NCBI RefSeq assembly: GCF_021462415.1
Contig: NZ_JAKEDS010000001.1
Coordinates: forward strand, 1,088,273 to 1,152,272
Source of the DNA: Rhodohalobacter sp. 614A
Lineage (GTDB): Bacteria > Bacteroidota > Rhodothermia > Balneolales > Balneolaceae
Direction: 5' to 3'
Length of the DNA stretch: 64,000 bases
Part shown: positions 52,698-63,561 of the stretch, one piece after another
How positions within the stretch are numbered: the first letter of the stretch is position 1
Layout of the letters: each line of letters begins with the position of its first letter
Notes under the pieces: model-generated
Database searches by the model: none
What the model was told of the DNA's origin: nothing
The model's input: only the letters and a program-made list of their open reading frames with translations
Made by a program: the position numbers and the translations under genes

Positions 52698-53849
52698 ATG
52701 ATGAATTTAACTCAGGTTGTGTTTTCTGAGGAGAAAGGGTGGAATACAACATATAAAACCACAGATTTTTCACCTGGCAAAGCAAACCTTGTATTGGCTT
52801 TTTCGGCAAAAAAATTATTGTCAGATACAGAGCTGACGGATTCGATACAAGAAAGATATCCAAATGCAGAAGTTGTTTTTTGCAGTACCGCAGGTGAAAT
52901 TGCCGGAGTTCATGTAGATGATGATACCATTGCGTGCACAGCCATTCAATTTGAGAAGACGAGCCTAAAGACTACAATACTCAATATCGGTGATTTTGAG
53001 TCAAGTTTTGAATTAGGTTCTAAAATTCCGGAGGCCCTGGGCGTGTCGGGTTTAAAGCATATCCTCCTTATTTCCGACGGACAATTGGTGAATGGTACAG
53101 AACTGACAAATGGCATTAGCGAAGCTACTCCGGAATCCGTCATCATTACGGGAGGAATGGCCGGGGATGCGGCTAATTTTTCAGAGACCATTGTAGGATT
53201 AAACAAAGAGATAGGAACCGGAAATGTAGTTGGTATCGGTTTCTATGGAGATCATTTGAACGTAAAATATGGAACCATGGGAGGTTGGGATGAATTTGGA
53301 CCACACCGAACCGTTACCAAATCAAATGGTAATATTTTGTATGAATTGGATGGTAAAAGTGCACTTGATCTCTATAAAAAATACCTGGGGCCCAAAGCGA
53401 ATGAGCTTCCGGGATCTGCGTTACTCTTTCCGCTAAGTATGCAGACAACCCCGGAACGTGAACCATTGGTACGAACCATTCTTTCTATTAACGAGGATGA
53501 TAAGTCCATGATTTTTGCTGGAGACATCCCTCAGGGTTCCACGGTTCGGTTTATGAAATCCAACTTCGACCGGCTTATTGATGGCGCTTCAATTGCAGCT
53601 TCAAATAGCCTGGATAAAGAAAATGATCATCTAAAACCGCAACTGGTACTGTTGATAAGCTGCGTTGGGCGGAAACTGGTTTTAGATCAGCGGATTGAAG
53701 AAGAAGTGGAAGCTGTAGAGGAAGTTTTTGGGAAGAATGTATGCTACGGTGGATTCTACTCGTACGGAGAATTGGCGCCCAGTCAACGTAACACGAAATG
53801 TGATTTGCATAATCAAACAATGACATTGACAACTTATTTTGAAAGTTGA
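52698..53849 (+). CDS. FIST N and C domain sensory protein
   Basis: 383 aa, cytosolic. Both FIST domains are present: the N-terminal part with ANLVLAFSAKKLL, VVFCSTAGEI and ILLISDGQLVNG, and the C-terminal part with GSALLFPLSM, REPLVRTILSIN, LVLLISCVGRKLVL and GGFYSYGELAP. FIST domains are proposed to bind small ligands such as amino acids and feed signalling proteins. The histidine kinase gene begins at once downstream, so FIST is likely the input of that kinase in a two-protein sensor. The frame opens at TTG 52689; ATG 52698 or 52701 is preferred. Confidence 0.92.
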   Translation: MMNLTQVVFSEEKGWNTTYKTTDFSPGKANLVLAFSAKKLLSDTELTDSIQERYPNAEVVFCSTAGEIAGVHVDDDTIACTAIQFEKTSLKTTILNIGDFESSFELGSKIPEALGVSGLKHILLISDGQLVNGTELTNGISEATPESVIITGGMAGDAANFSETIVGLNKEIGTGNVVGIGFYGDHLNVKYGTMGGWDEFGPHRTVTKSNGNILYELDGKSALDLYKKYLGPKANELPGSALLFPLSMQTTPEREPLVRTILSINEDDKSMIFAGDIPQGSTVRFMKSNFDRLIDGASIAASNSLDKENDHLKPQLVLLISCVGRKLVLDQRIEEEVEAVEEVFGKNVCYGGFYSYGELAPSQRNTKCDLHNQTMTLTTYFES

Positions 53850-53868
53850 CAAAGCCATAAAGCAAATA

Positions 53869-55782
53869 ATGAAAGACAAGAAAATAGATAATTCGTTATT
53901 GCTTCGTCAGATACGCAAGTATCTGGGATCGGTGGATAATATCCAGGAAGAAATGGAGCCAATTTTTTTGGCAATTAATCAATCTTACAATCATTACGAA
54001 GGGGATCGGGAGTTGATTGAACGGGCGATGGATTTAAGTTCAGAAGAGCTCTCCGAATCCAATACAAAACTCAAACAGCAAGTTGATATACATGTAAAAA
54101 CCCTTCAAAAAGTAAAAGAGTCTCTTGCCACTTTAGAGATAGAAGACTCAGAATTTGTTGATGGAACCGATCTTGTAAAATTGGCCGAATATTTACAATC
54201 AGAGATTAATCAACGCCGGAAGGCAGAGAAAGAGCTTAAAGCAAGCAGGAAACGTTACAAATTACTTATAGAGACTGCACAGGACATTATTTACAGGGTA
54301 AACAAAAAGGGTGTTTTTTTATACATGAATCCTGTGGCTTACCGGCTTTTGGGCTATTCGGCAAAAGAAATCAGGAAGATGAATTATGTTGATTTAATCC
54401 GTAGCGATCATCAAAAAAGAGTCGTGAATTTTTATAAAAAGCAGGTTAAAGATTTAAGAGAATCGACCTACCTGGAATTTCCCATTCAAACAAAAAATGA
54501 AAAGGAAATCTGGATTGGACAGAATGTTCAGTTGATTACGGAAGATGGAGAATTTCAGGGCATTCAGGCTGTAGCCCGGGATATTACTGAGATTCATCGG
54601 GTTAGTGAAGATTTAAAAGCTGCAAAGAAAGAAGCGGAAGAATCTTCAAAGGCAAAGGAGATTTTTCTGGCAAATATGAGCCATGAGATTCGCACCCCCA
54701 TGAATGCTATTATCGGTATGGCTCGCCTTCTTCAAAAAACAGAATTGGATTCAGAACAAAAGAAATATCTTCAGGCTATATCAACAGCTTCCAATAATCT
54801 GATTGTATTGATTAATGATATTCTGAACTTGTCGAAGATTGAATCAGGCAAACTTGAAATTGAAGACCTTGGATTTCGAATTATTGATTTACTTGAATCG
54901 ATTTATTATTCCCAGAAAATTATTGCCGATTCCAAAAAACTGGATTTCAGCTATTCTCTGGATCCGTCTGTTCCCTGGATTTTGCGGGGAGATCCCTATC
55001 GCTTTAACCAGGTTTTAACCAACCTTATAAACAATGCGATTAAGTTTACACAGCATGGTTACGTAGAATTAAATGTGAAACTTCTGGAAAAAGTTGGAGA
55101 TGAACATCGCATCCTTTTTTCTATAAAAGATAGCGGAATTGGTATTCCGGAAGATAAGCTTGGGGAAATTTTCGACAGTTTCTCCCAGGCCGATAACAGC
55201 GTAACCCGAAAATTTGGCGGCACCGGCCTTGGGCTGTCCATATCAAAATCTCTTGTTCAGATGATGAATGGAGAACTGAGTGTTGAAAGTACATTGGGAG
55301 AGGGCACCGAGTTTTCCGTTATTATTCCGTTTAAAGAGGCGAAAGAAGTTGACGTGAATATTGAGCAGGATTTCGATTCCCGCTCTTTAGAGTTGAAAGG
55401 AATGAATGTGTTATTAGTGGAAGACAACCACATTAACAAATTGGTGGTAAGTACTCTTTTTGATAAATGGGGCATTCACTACGATTGGGGTGAAAATGGA
55501 GAAGAGGCTCTCGAATTTTTGAAAAAGAAGAAGTACGACATTATCCTCATGGACATACAAATGCCTATAATGAGTGGATTGGAAGCGACCGAAATTATTC
55601 GGAAAGATCTCAAACTGAATCTTCCCATTATTGCGCTAACTGCCCATGCATTTAAAGAAGATGAAGAGAGATGTATCGAAAGTGGAATGGACGATGTAAT
55701 CGTGAAGCCGTTTGAGCCTTTTTTGTTATTCAATAAAATGTTGAACCAGCTTTATATAAAAGGCAAGACAACAATTAATTAA
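53869..55782 (+). CDS. PAS hybrid sensor histidine kinase with receiver
   Basis: 637 aa from ATG 53869; a TTG at 53839 overlapping the FIST stop by 11 bp is an alternative. No membrane helix. A helical N-terminus (about 1-120) is followed by a PAS domain (KLLIETAQDIIYRVNKKG; about 130-245), HisKA with H272 in MSHEIRTPMNAIIG, a HATPase domain (NNAIKFT, DSGIGIPEDKLG, FGGTGLGLSI), and a C-terminal receiver with D562 in ILMDIQMPIMSG. The phosphoryl group may move on to an unlinked Hpt protein. Being soluble and adjacent to FIST, it probably reads an intracellular metabolite through that protein. Confidence 0.95.
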   Translation: MKDKKIDNSLLLRQIRKYLGSVDNIQEEMEPIFLAINQSYNHYEGDRELIERAMDLSSEELSESNTKLKQQVDIHVKTLQKVKESLATLEIEDSEFVDGTDLVKLAEYLQSEINQRRKAEKELKASRKRYKLLIETAQDIIYRVNKKGVFLYMNPVAYRLLGYSAKEIRKMNYVDLIRSDHQKRVVNFYKKQVKDLRESTYLEFPIQTKNEKEIWIGQNVQLITEDGEFQGIQAVARDITEIHRVSEDLKAAKKEAEESSKAKEIFLANMSHEIRTPMNAIIGMARLLQKTELDSEQKKYLQAISTASNNLIVLINDILNLSKIESGKLEIEDLGFRIIDLLESIYYSQKIIADSKKLDFSYSLDPSVPWILRGDPYRFNQVLTNLINNAIKFTQHGYVELNVKLLEKVGDEHRILFSIKDSGIGIPEDKLGEIFDSFSQADNSVTRKFGGTGLGLSISKSLVQMMNGELSVESTLGEGTEFSVIIPFKEAKEVDVNIEQDFDSRSLELKGMNVLLVEDNHINKLVVSTLFDKWGIHYDWGENGEEALEFLKKKKYDIILMDIQMPIMSGLEATEIIRKDLKLNLPIIALTAHAFKEDEERCIESGMDDVIVKPFEPFLLFNKMLNQLYIKGKTTIN

Positions 55783-55951
55783 GCTGTATACAAACGCAGA
55801 GAAGAAGGAAGCTTTCTGCATTTATTATAAAAGTACGTTTTTTTAGAACGACCGTGCTTGCCAACATGTTCTTTCAAATCAATCGGCAGGAAAAAGCCCG
55901 ATTTTCATTTGCATTTTTTGTATTTTAAAAGATTTGAAATGAACCCCACTA

Positions 55952-58783
55952 ATGCCTGAAACCGACTCATCCACCAAGAAAAATATTTCGCAGAACGGGT
56001 CACCGTCTTCCGATCGTCCCATCATTGTAAAAGGTGCGCGCGTTCACAACCTGAAGAATATTGATGTGGAAATTCCGCGCAACAAAATGACGGTGATTAC
56101 AGGCGTGTCGGGATCCGGAAAATCGAGCCTGGCTTTTGATACAATTTACGCAGAGGGCCAACGCCGGTACGTGGAAAGCCTCTCCAGCTATGCCCGGCAG
56201 TTTTTGGAGCGAATGGATAAACCCGATGTGGATTTTATGCAGGGTATTTCTCCCGCCATGGCCATTCAGCAAAAAACAACAAGCAGTAATCCACGGTCAA
56301 CAGTGGGGACGTCCACCGAGATTTATGATTACGTTCGGTTGCTGTTTGCGCGGATCGGGAAAACCATATCACCGGTTTCGGGCAAAGAGGTTTTCAAGGA
56401 TACCCCAAAAACCATTATCAATGAATTGTTTGAGGAACTTGAGGAAAAGACAAAGTTCTATGTGTTGTTTCCGTTTGAGCTCAGGGAAGGAAGAAAGATT
56501 GAAGAACAGCTTACAGTTCTGAAAGAGAAGGGGTTAACGCGGCTTATCCATATTGAAGACGAATTGCTGGTGGATTTAACCCGCGATGATTATGATCCCC
56601 AAAAAATCAATCCTGAGAAATACCGCGTTCTGGTAGATCGTCTTGCCATCAAAAAAGATGAAGAAACCCGAAGCCGGATTGCCGAATCTATCGAGACGGC
56701 ATTTCGGGAAGGACACGATCGTTGTTCGATCAAAATCAGAAATGGTGAGGAGCGAAAATACAGCGAACGGTTTGAGCGGGATGGCATGGAATTCCTGGAG
56801 CCGTCTCCACAAATGTTTTCTTTCAACAACCCTTTTGGGGCTTGTGACGAATGCGAGGGATTCGGGCGGGTATCCGGAATTGACGAAGACCTGGTGATTC
56901 CTGATCCCGACAAAACCATTCGGGGCGGCGCGGTGGCGCCATTCGATTCGCAGAAATTCAGCAAGTATCTCCGTGATTTTATCAAGGTTGCGGCACGGGA
57001 TAAAATCCCGATTGATACTCCTTACAAGGATCTGGATAAAGACGCCAAACGGATTTTGTGGTATGGAAAAGACGATTATGTTGGGATTTACGGATTTTTT
57101 GAAGATGTAAAAAGCCAGTTTTATAAAGTTCACATGCGGGTTCTTTATTCGCGCTATCGCGGGTACAGCCGGTGTCCTGAATGTGAAGGATATCGGGTTC
57201 GGAAAGATGCGCTCTATGTGAAAGTAAATGGTCAACACATCGGAGAAGTATCGGAAATGACCATCGGGGATGCACGTGAATTTTTTGAGAATCTTGAACT
57301 CACAGAGTTTGAAAAATCGGTTGCCGGACAAATTCTTTATGAGATCCGAAAACGCCTCAAATACCTGGATGAAGTTGGGCTGGATTATCTTACACTGGAT
57401 CGGCTGACAAATACGCTGAGCGGTGGTGAGTCACAGAGAATCAGTCTTGCTAACTCATTGGGAAGTTCACTCATCGGGAGCCTGTATGTTCTGGATGAAC
57501 CGACCATCGGCCTTCATCCGCGCGATAACAATCGACTCATCAACATTTTAAAATCTCTGCGGGATATTGGAAATACCGTTTTGGTTGTGGAACACGATCC
57601 CGAAATGATGCAGGCGGCTGACAACATTATTGATATCGGTCCATTTGCCGGAACCCATGGAGGAGAAGTGGTCTTCAGCGGGCCGTACGGAGAACTTCTG
57701 GAATCCAAAACCCTGACCGGGAAATACCTGAGCGGCAGAAAAGAGATACCGATTCCCAAAAAACGCCGGAAAGGAAATGGCAAATCACTGATGGTTGAGG
57801 GCGCTTCCGAACACAATTTAAAAAGCATAAATGTTGAGTTCCCTCTTGGAAAGTTGGTTTGCGTAACGGGTGTTTCAGGCTCGGGAAAATCAACCTTGGT
57901 TCATGATACGCTTTATGCGTCCGTTCAAAAGAAACTCGGAACCTGGAAAGAGAAGATCGGTAGAAACAGAGGCGTAAAAGGTATCCAGTATGTGGAAGCC
58001 GTTGAGATGGTAGACCAAAGCCCAATCGGTCGGTCTACGCGTTCCAACGCGGCAACATATACCAAAGCGTTCGACGGAATTCGCGATCTTTTTGCGAACA
58101 CCAAGCAGTCCAAAATCATGGGTTATACGCCGGGCCATTTTTCATTTAACGTTCCCGGTGGACGTTGCGAAGCCTGCCAGGGCGAAGGGGTTCAAAAAAT
58201 TGAGATGCAATTTATGGCCGACATTGAATTGCAGTGCGAAGAATGCGGCGGAACCCGTTTCAGGAAAGATATTCTTCATGTGAAATACCGAGGCAAGAAT
58301 ATTCACGATGTGCTGGAAATGAACATCAGCGATGCTATCGACTTTTTTGTGGATGAACAAACCATCGTAAACAAATTGCAGCCTATGGAGGATGTTGGGC
58401 TTGGTTATTTGAAGCTTGGGCAAAGCGCCACAACACTTTCCGGAGGGGAAGCACAGCGTGTAAAACTGGCGAAGTTTTTATCCAAAACGAACACAGATGA
58501 AACGCTCTACTTTTTTGATGAACCGACTACCGGTCTGCATTTTGAAGATATCTCGAAACTTCTGAAATCCTTTAATGAATTGGTGGATAACGGCCATTCG
58601 GTCATTATTATCGAACATAACCTTGATGTAATCAAAGCAGCCGACTGGATTATCGATGTTGGCCCGGAGGGTGGTTTTGGCGGAGGGCAGATTGTAGCTG
58701 CCGGAACACCTGAAGAGATTGCACAAAACGAAGAAAGCCATACAGGAAGATTTCTTAAAGATATTTTAAATGGCTTGGCATAA
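55952..58783 (+). CDS. uvrA: UvrABC excision nuclease subunit A
   Basis: Damage-recognition ATPase of nucleotide excision repair; 943 aa. Two ABC modules: Walker [21 protein letters not shown] at the N-terminus and [16 protein letters not shown] in the second half, signatures [12 protein letters not shown] and [13 protein letters not shown], and Walker [12 protein letters not shown] and [10 protein letters not shown]. Zinc motifs are visible as CDEC ... CPEC in the first half and CEAC ... CEEC in the second. The UvrB-binding region is complete. No LexA box was recognised upstream. UvrB and UvrC are not in the window. Confidence 0.98.
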   Translation: MPETDSSTKKNISQNGSPSSDRPIIVKGARVHNLKNIDVEIPRNKMTVITGVSGSGKSSLAFDTIYAEGQRRYVESLSSYARQFLERMDKPDVDFMQGISPAMAIQQKTTSSNPRSTVGTSTEIYDYVRLLFARIGKTISPVSGKEVFKDTPKTIINELFEELEEKTKFYVLFPFELREGRKIEEQLTVLKEKGLTRLIHIEDELLVDLTRDDYDPQKINPEKYRVLVDRLAIKKDEETRSRIAESIETAFREGHDRCSIKIRNGEERKYSERFERDGMEFLEPSPQMFSFNNPFGACDECEGFGRVSGIDEDLVIPDPDKTIRGGAVAPFDSQKFSKYLRDFIKVAARDKIPIDTPYKDLDKDAKRILWYGKDDYVGIYGFFEDVKSQFYKVHMRVLYSRYRGYSRCPECEGYRVRKDALYVKVNGQHIGEVSEMTIGDAREFFENLELTEFEKSVAGQILYEIRKRLKYLDEVGLDYLTLDRLTNTLSGGESQRISLANSLGSSLIGSLYVLDEPTIGLHPRDNNRLINILKSLRDIGNTVLVVEHDPEMMQAADNIIDIGPFAGTHGGEVVFSGPYGELLESKTLTGKYLSGRKEIPIPKKRRKGNGKSLMVEGASEHNLKSINVEFPLGKLVCVTGVSGSGKSTLVHDTLYASVQKKLGTWKEKIGRNRGVKGIQYVEAVEMVDQSPIGRSTRSNAATYTKAFDGIRDLFANTKQSKIMGYTPGHFSFNVPGGRCEACQGEGVQKIEMQFMADIELQCEECGGTRFRKDILHVKYRGKNIHDVLEMNISDAIDFFVDEQTIVNKLQPMEDVGLGYLKLGQSATTLSGGEAQRVKLAKFLSKTNTDETLYFFDEPTTGLHFEDISKLLKSFNELVDNGHSVIIIEHNLDVIKAADWIIDVGPEGGFGGGQIVAAGTPEEIAQNEESHTGRFLKDILNGLA

Positions 58784-58846
58784 TTCAGAAAAAGGGTTGA
58801 GTTTTACAGATTTTCTGTGTTCCATATATTCGATCATTTATCAGAC

Positions 58847-59962
58847 ATGAAAAACATACTCACTATCAAACGATCATTTTTTCTGGTTTTTATTTGTGCA
58901 GTGGCAAGTTTAGGTACGGCTGCCGCTCAATCTCAACTTAACAGAGTCTCTCTCACACAAAGAGGGGACGGCAACGGATATGTGATCCGCTATCATTTAA
59001 CCGAAATGGTAGGCTCTTATGATGTGGTACAGCCCGATACCAATCGTATCCAGATGCAACTTTTTTCATCAAACCTTGATGTAGAGAATGTTGAAATGCC
59101 TGAGGTGAACGCCGAAGTTACAGGCATTGATTTGGTTCCGATTGAAGGGGGACTCGGAGTAGATGTCAGAACTGCTGGAGGCGTTTTTTTCCGGGCGGAA
59201 GCTTATCCGGATCAAAACCGGCGGGATTTGCTCTTAAACCTCGAATATGTGACCCGCGAAGAAGCAGTGGAGTTAGCTTCACAGATTGAAGTTTTTGCAT
59301 GGTCTGTGCAGCAGCAGGAAGAGGCAACAGATCAAGAAACGGTGGAAATGGTTGACGAACCCGAGAGGGAAGAACAACCACCCCGAAGAGTGACCAGAAG
59401 ACCGGCAAAAGTAAGTATTGGGTTCGCCGGGGGACTTGGAATTGCAAACAAGATAGGCGGAGGCTATACAAGTGAAGCACGCCAGGGAATGACGATGGGG
59501 CTTACCGCTTCAATTAATCTTCCATATCAATTACTAAATTCTTTCGATACAAGTTTTGAAACAGGGATTTTTTATACTCAGAAAGGTTTTAAAAATCCAT
59601 CAGGCGAAAAAATTGATGCACAAACCGTTGTTCTCGATTACATTGAAATTCCCCTGATGGTTAAGTTGCGTTATGATTCAGATGAGACTGTAAAACCGTA
59701 TGGAATTGGAGGACTTTATACCGCTTTCAGAACGGCTGCAGAGGTTATCCGTGAGGATGGCGACAGGGGGAATATCGGCGGCCAAACAAGTAATATGGAC
59801 CTGGGCGTGGTGGCCGGTTTGGGGTCCGACTTCGTTTTTGATAAAGCGACCGTCAGTCTTCAGGTAAGAGGTGGGATTGGAATCCCCCGAATGTTTAACG
59901 AAGGATATAGCGGTGCAGAAAGGCCGGTCTATTTGTCTCTGCTGTTGGGTTTTCAGTTTTAG
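58847..59962 (+). CDS. Outer-membrane beta-barrel with AMIN-like front domain
   Basis: 371 aa from ATG 58847 (the frame opens at GTG 58817). Signal peptide ending TAAAQS. Residues about 28-145 resemble an AMIN-type domain (VIRYHLTEMVGSYDVVQPDTN, RIQMQLFSSNLD), the fold that binds peptidoglycan or partners in secretins and amidases. A charged linker rich in Glu and Arg follows (about 150-195), then a porin-like barrel (SIGFAGGLGIANKIGGG ... FETGIFYTQKGF ... YIEIPLMVKLRY ... KPYGIGGLYTAF) ending in LSLLLGFQF with the terminal Phe expected by the BAM machinery. The combination suggests a protein tying the outer membrane to the wall; that is inference. Confidence 0.78.
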   Translation: MKNILTIKRSFFLVFICAVASLGTAAAQSQLNRVSLTQRGDGNGYVIRYHLTEMVGSYDVVQPDTNRIQMQLFSSNLDVENVEMPEVNAEVTGIDLVPIEGGLGVDVRTAGGVFFRAEAYPDQNRRDLLLNLEYVTREEAVELASQIEVFAWSVQQQEEATDQETVEMVDEPEREEQPPRRVTRRPAKVSIGFAGGLGIANKIGGGYTSEARQGMTMGLTASINLPYQLLNSFDTSFETGIFYTQKGFKNPSGEKIDAQTVVLDYIEIPLMVKLRYDSDETVKPYGIGGLYTAFRTAAEVIREDGDRGNIGGQTSNMDLGVVAGLGSDFVFDKATVSLQVRGGIGIPRMFNEGYSGAERPVYLSLLLGFQF

Positions 59963-60084
59963 AAAGGAATTTATTTTAGATATCCAGAGTTAAGCAGTTG
60001 TACTTTTTTCTGCGTTTGCAGGTGAACCGAAAGTCATCCGGGTTTGGGATATTCGTGTGGGTAAATTCTAGTTGGTGCGAATGA

Positions 60085-61614
60085 ATGCTTAAACTATTTT
60101 CCATTTTAAATGTGAAGTTGTGGTGGAGGTCGCTTCAGGGAGTAGAAGTGGCGGCCATCATCTTCTATTCTGTTTTTGTAATGCTGGCAACCGGCCAGTT
60201 TTTTGGGGTGATACTTGTCCTGCTATTTACATCAGACATCGAACAATTCAAATCTGTATATCCCTGGCTGACGGAGGAAGTTCACCTGTTTGCAAATCTT
60301 CTTTTTGTGAATGCCTTTTGGTTAACGCAGGTATTTTTTACAAAGATCAGCCGTCTTAGGATCAACGAAAACCGGAAGCTTCTTTCTTTTGGGATGCCGG
60401 CCAGAAACCTGTCTCATTATCTGAACCTGGCTGGTTTTATGCATCCGTTAAACCTTATTTTTCAGGTGATCTGGATTGTGTACTTGGGATTCCTGGCTGA
60501 ATCCACCATGCAGCAAATCATTGTTGTTCTATTGGTTTTGGTGAATTATGGCCTTATAACATCCATTAAATGGAGATTTAGAATATTTGCGGCAGACCGG
60601 TTTAAAATTGTAAGTGGGGTTACATTACTCCTCGTAATTTTTTTGCTGTTGTTAGCTTCCACCGTCAATTTCAGGCCATACATCAGTTCCCCGCAAACAG
60701 CTGCACAATTTTTGGTTGACTGGCTCTACTACTCGCCGGGTTATGTGTTTTATTATATCGGCACTTCTCTTACCAAACCACTTGAACAGGTAATCGTGAT
60801 TTCTGTTTTATTGGTTCTGACTTTACTCCTGAACTGGGACATTTTCCTTAAAACAAAAGATGCACTGCTCTCTCCGCCCAAAAGTAGTTCCAGCACTCAA
60901 TCAACTAACCAGTTATCGAAGTTTATGAAATGGCTGGGCAAAGAAGGTGGCAAATATTTTTATACCGTCTGGAATCACAAATACAGTAAAATTCAGTTGC
61001 TCATTACATACGTTTTTGTGGTTCCTTATGTGGTACTCTTAGGAGACAGTATCTATATAATCGGTGTTCTGCTAACGCTTATTCCCATTATTTACCTCAT
61101 GGTGATGTTAACCAACATGTTTGGGTTTGAGAATCGCGAACTGTTGTTATCCCTTCAGATGCCCATTAAACGAAAAACGATGGTGACGCAACGTATCATG
61201 GCAGCATTACTGGTAAGTCTTGCAGGTTCAAGCATTGTGTTTATTATGGTGCCGATATTTATTGAGTCCGTTCCGGTTATGATTCAGGTTCACCTCGGCA
61301 TATTAACCATCTGTCTCGTTTTTCTTCATTACATCATGACCAGTTGTATCGAAAATTATAAGAAGATTGAAGAAGTGAGTGTGATGTCTATATCCAACCC
61401 GGTACTGCCAATCTCCATGTCGTTCAGTGCCATGTTTATCGTTATGATTTTAGGGTTGTTTACATTTTTTGTATTTGAGGAGTACATTTGGTACCACATT
61501 GCTACGCTGATTTGTCTCGATTTGATATTGGGAATCACGCTCATTCGGAAAATTTACTCCATGCCCGAACCATTTCAATTGAAAGTTATACCCCATTTAT
61601 GGAACGAGCTTTAA
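60085..61614 (+). CDS. ABC transporter permease-like membrane protein
   Basis: 509 aa with about 12 hydrophobic segments (for example VEVAAIIFYSVFVMLATGQF, GVTLLLVIFLLLLASTV, ILTICLVFLHYIMTSCI). No sequence motif is specific, but the next gene is an ABC ATPase overlapping the last 16 bp, which makes this the transmembrane partner. Proteins of this size with two six-helix halves in gene pairs like this are common in the phylum and usually export an unknown compound. No substrate-binding lipoprotein is present, which also favours export. Confidence 0.78.
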   Translation: MLKLFSILNVKLWWRSLQGVEVAAIIFYSVFVMLATGQFFGVILVLLFTSDIEQFKSVYPWLTEEVHLFANLLFVNAFWLTQVFFTKISRLRINENRKLLSFGMPARNLSHYLNLAGFMHPLNLIFQVIWIVYLGFLAESTMQQIIVVLLVLVNYGLITSIKWRFRIFAADRFKIVSGVTLLLVIFLLLLASTVNFRPYISSPQTAAQFLVDWLYYSPGYVFYYIGTSLTKPLEQVIVISVLLVLTLLLNWDIFLKTKDALLSPPKSSSSTQSTNQLSKFMKWLGKEGGKYFYTVWNHKYSKIQLLITYVFVVPYVVLLGDSIYIIGVLLTLIPIIYLMVMLTNMFGFENRELLLSLQMPIKRKTMVTQRIMAALLVSLAGSSIVFIMVPIFIESVPVMIQVHLGILTICLVFLHYIMTSCIENYKKIEEVSVMSISNPVLPISMSFSAMFIVMILGLFTFFVFEEYIWYHIATLICLDLILGITLIRKIYSMPEPFQLKVIPHLWNEL

Positions 61615-62360
61615 TTATAGAAAATCTTACAAAAGCGTACGAAAAGGACCCGGTTCTGAAATCGTTAAATTTGGACGTTCCGGCGGGTAATATTTTTGGT
61701 TTGATTGGCCCGAATGGCGCCGGCAAAAGTACACTTATCGGGATCCTTACCGGTATTCTGGCTTACGATGAAGGATCCATTAAAATTGATGGTGTGCCTT
61801 ATACGCCCGCGAATGAAGTAGAGATCAAAAAGAAAGTGGCCTCCGTTTTACAGCCTCCTTTACTGTTCGAAAATTTTACTTCATATGAATTCATTACATA
61901 TGTCTGCGAGATGTACAGCATCTCAACTCACGACCTGGATGAGAAAATCGATTCTTTGTTGGAGTATTTTGAGATTGAAGAATTTGCCCAGGTGAAGACC
62001 AAACAACTTTCTTCCGGAAGCAGGAAGAAATTGGCATTTTGTGCAGCTATTCTCACCAATCCCAAGCTCCTCTTTTTGGACGAACCGTTTGAAAGTGTGG
62101 ATGTCATTTCTATCGGCAGAATGAAGAACGTTATCAGAAGGCTGCGGGATAAAGGCGCGACAATTTTTATCACCAGCCATATCCTGGAAGTTGTCGAAAA
62201 TCTTTGTGATGATATCGCTATCCTTCACAAAGGGAAAATTCTTGCCTACCTGGATTCGGAAAGCCGGCGCGATCTCGAGAAAGATTCAAACCTGAATGAA
62301 ATATTTGAGCAGTACGTAGAGAGTGATGCAAAAAGCGAAGACCGGCTTAGCTGGCTATAG
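61599..62360 (+). CDS. ABC transporter ATP-binding protein
   Basis: 253 aa. Walker A GPNGAGKST at about residues 35-43, a Q-loop near VLQPPLLFENFTSYEF, a signature read as LSSGSRKKLAF in place of the usual LSGGQ, Walker B LLFLDEPFESVD, and the switch ITSHILEVVE. The variant signature with Ser for the second Gly is seen in some exporter ATPases. The ATG at 61599 lies inside the permease gene (16-bp overlap), indicating translational coupling; the frame is open upstream to 61488 but that is permease coding sequence. It powers export together with the permease. Confidence 0.92.
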   Translation: MERALIIENLTKAYEKDPVLKSLNLDVPAGNIFGLIGPNGAGKSTLIGILTGILAYDEGSIKIDGVPYTPANEVEIKKKVASVLQPPLLFENFTSYEFITYVCEMYSISTHDLDEKIDSLLEYFEIEEFAQVKTKQLSSGSRKKLAFCAAILTNPKLLFLDEPFESVDVISIGRMKNVIRRLRDKGATIFITSHILEVVENLCDDIAILHKGKILAYLDSESRRDLEKDSNLNEIFEQYVESDAKSEDRLSWL

Positions 62361-63561
62361 AGGTTTCGGCATCGGCGGAAGGTATTTCACCGTGCAAGAC
62401 TACGAGACTTGTTATCATAAATAAGAAACCCGTCAAAGCCGTAAAATAGAATGTGCCTTCCAGGCTGACGTAGAGATACACCAGTCCGAGTAAATACGGC
62501 CCAAGGGCTTGCCCGATTCTCATTACCATCCAGTTTACAGATAAGAAAGCAGCACGAAATTCTTTGGGTGCGTACCCGGTCAGGAGGTTCAAAATACTGG
62601 GGATATTCATTCCCTGTGCCACACCAAAAAGAGAAATCGGTATTGCAAAAAACCAGATATTATCGATGGAAGGGATAATGAGAAAGATGAGAAAATAGAG
62701 TGTAGCTGCCGTTTTGATCAACGTCTGTTCGTTAAAACGTGCCGTTAATTTCCCGAGTTGGGCAGAGGTGATGGCCGTTACAAGTGAAGAACTGGAGAGG
62801 ATAGCCCCGATAGCAAACGAGGTTTTCGCAAATTTCTCATCAAGCAGAATGGTGAAAAATGTAATATACCCACCATACAAAATGATGAAGGTAAAAAACA
62901 TGCACAGGAATAATCCCAAGACCGTTTTGGAAAGTAAGGCCGATTTGATCTCTTTCAAGTAGAACTTTATTTCCAACCCGTTTTTTTCCTTTTCATTCTG
63001 CAGGGAAAAGAGTGCGAAGAGTCCAACAGGCAGGGCAATGAGACTCAGGTAAAATGGGTAGGACCAACCAATAATAGCCAAGGCTCCGCCAATTGCGGGA
63101 TAGAGTGCGGTGCCAATACTGAGCACGCTTCCGTTGTAACCCATAACGGTTGCACGGTCGTTGCCAAGGTAAAGATCGCCAATCAATGTCAGGTTTAATA
63201 CTCCGAGCGCCGCGCTCCCGATTCCCTGGAATACGCGGAACATCAGGAGTTCCTGGAATGTATCGGCGAGGGCACAGGCGGTTCCTGCAATCCCAAAAAG
63301 AAAGAGAGAAGGAACCAGAATAATTTTTCGGTTGAAGCGGTCGGCAAGAATCCCAAAAATCGGCGTAAAAATAATTCCCGGAATCGTAAAAAATGTGATG
63401 AGAAGCCCAATTTGGTTGGTGTTTACATCAAGAGCCCGTCCAATGGAAGGAAACGCAGGAGCAATACTTGTGACGCCCATAACCGATGTGAGTGTAACGC
63501 CGAAAATAATGTACAAGTTAATGTCTCTAAAAAGACTGTTTTTTGAGATCTGCAGTTTCAA
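62347..63561 (-). CDS. MFS efflux transporter
   Basis: 404 aa with about 12 membrane helices, major facilitator superfamily, drug:H+ antiporter (DHA1) type. The motif-A loop GILADRFNRKIILVPSLFLFG follows helix 2, and helix 4 carries FRVFQGIGSAALG. The second half has LGKLTARFNEQ in the equivalent loop. The start is a TTG at 63561; the first ATG would remove part of helix 1. Its 3' end overlaps the ABC ATPase gene by 14 bp tail to tail. Substrate unknown. Confidence 0.9.
   Translation of the reverse strand: MKLQISKNSLFRDINLYIIFGVTLTSVMGVTSIAPAFPSIGRALDVNTNQIGLLITFFTIPGIIFTPIFGILADRFNRKIILVPSLFLFGIAGTACALADTFQELLMFRVFQGIGSAALGVLNLTLIGDLYLGNDRATVMGYNGSVLSIGTALYPAIGGALAIIGWSYPFYLSLIALPVGLFALFSLQNEKEKNGLEIKFYLKEIKSALLSKTVLGLFLCMFFTFIILYGGYITFFTILLDEKFAKTSFAIGAILSSSSLVTAITSAQLGKLTARFNEQTLIKTAATLYFLIFLIIPSIDNIWFFAIPISLFGVAQGMNIPSILNLLTGYAPKEFRAAFLSVNWMVMRIGQALGPYLLGLVYLYVSLEGTFYFTALTGFLFMITSLVVLHGEIPSADAETSIAS

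Noticed and set aside
55879-55903. AATCGG/CCGATT hairpin before uvrA
   Set aside because: Short stem without T-tract and no resemblance to a LexA or other known operator.
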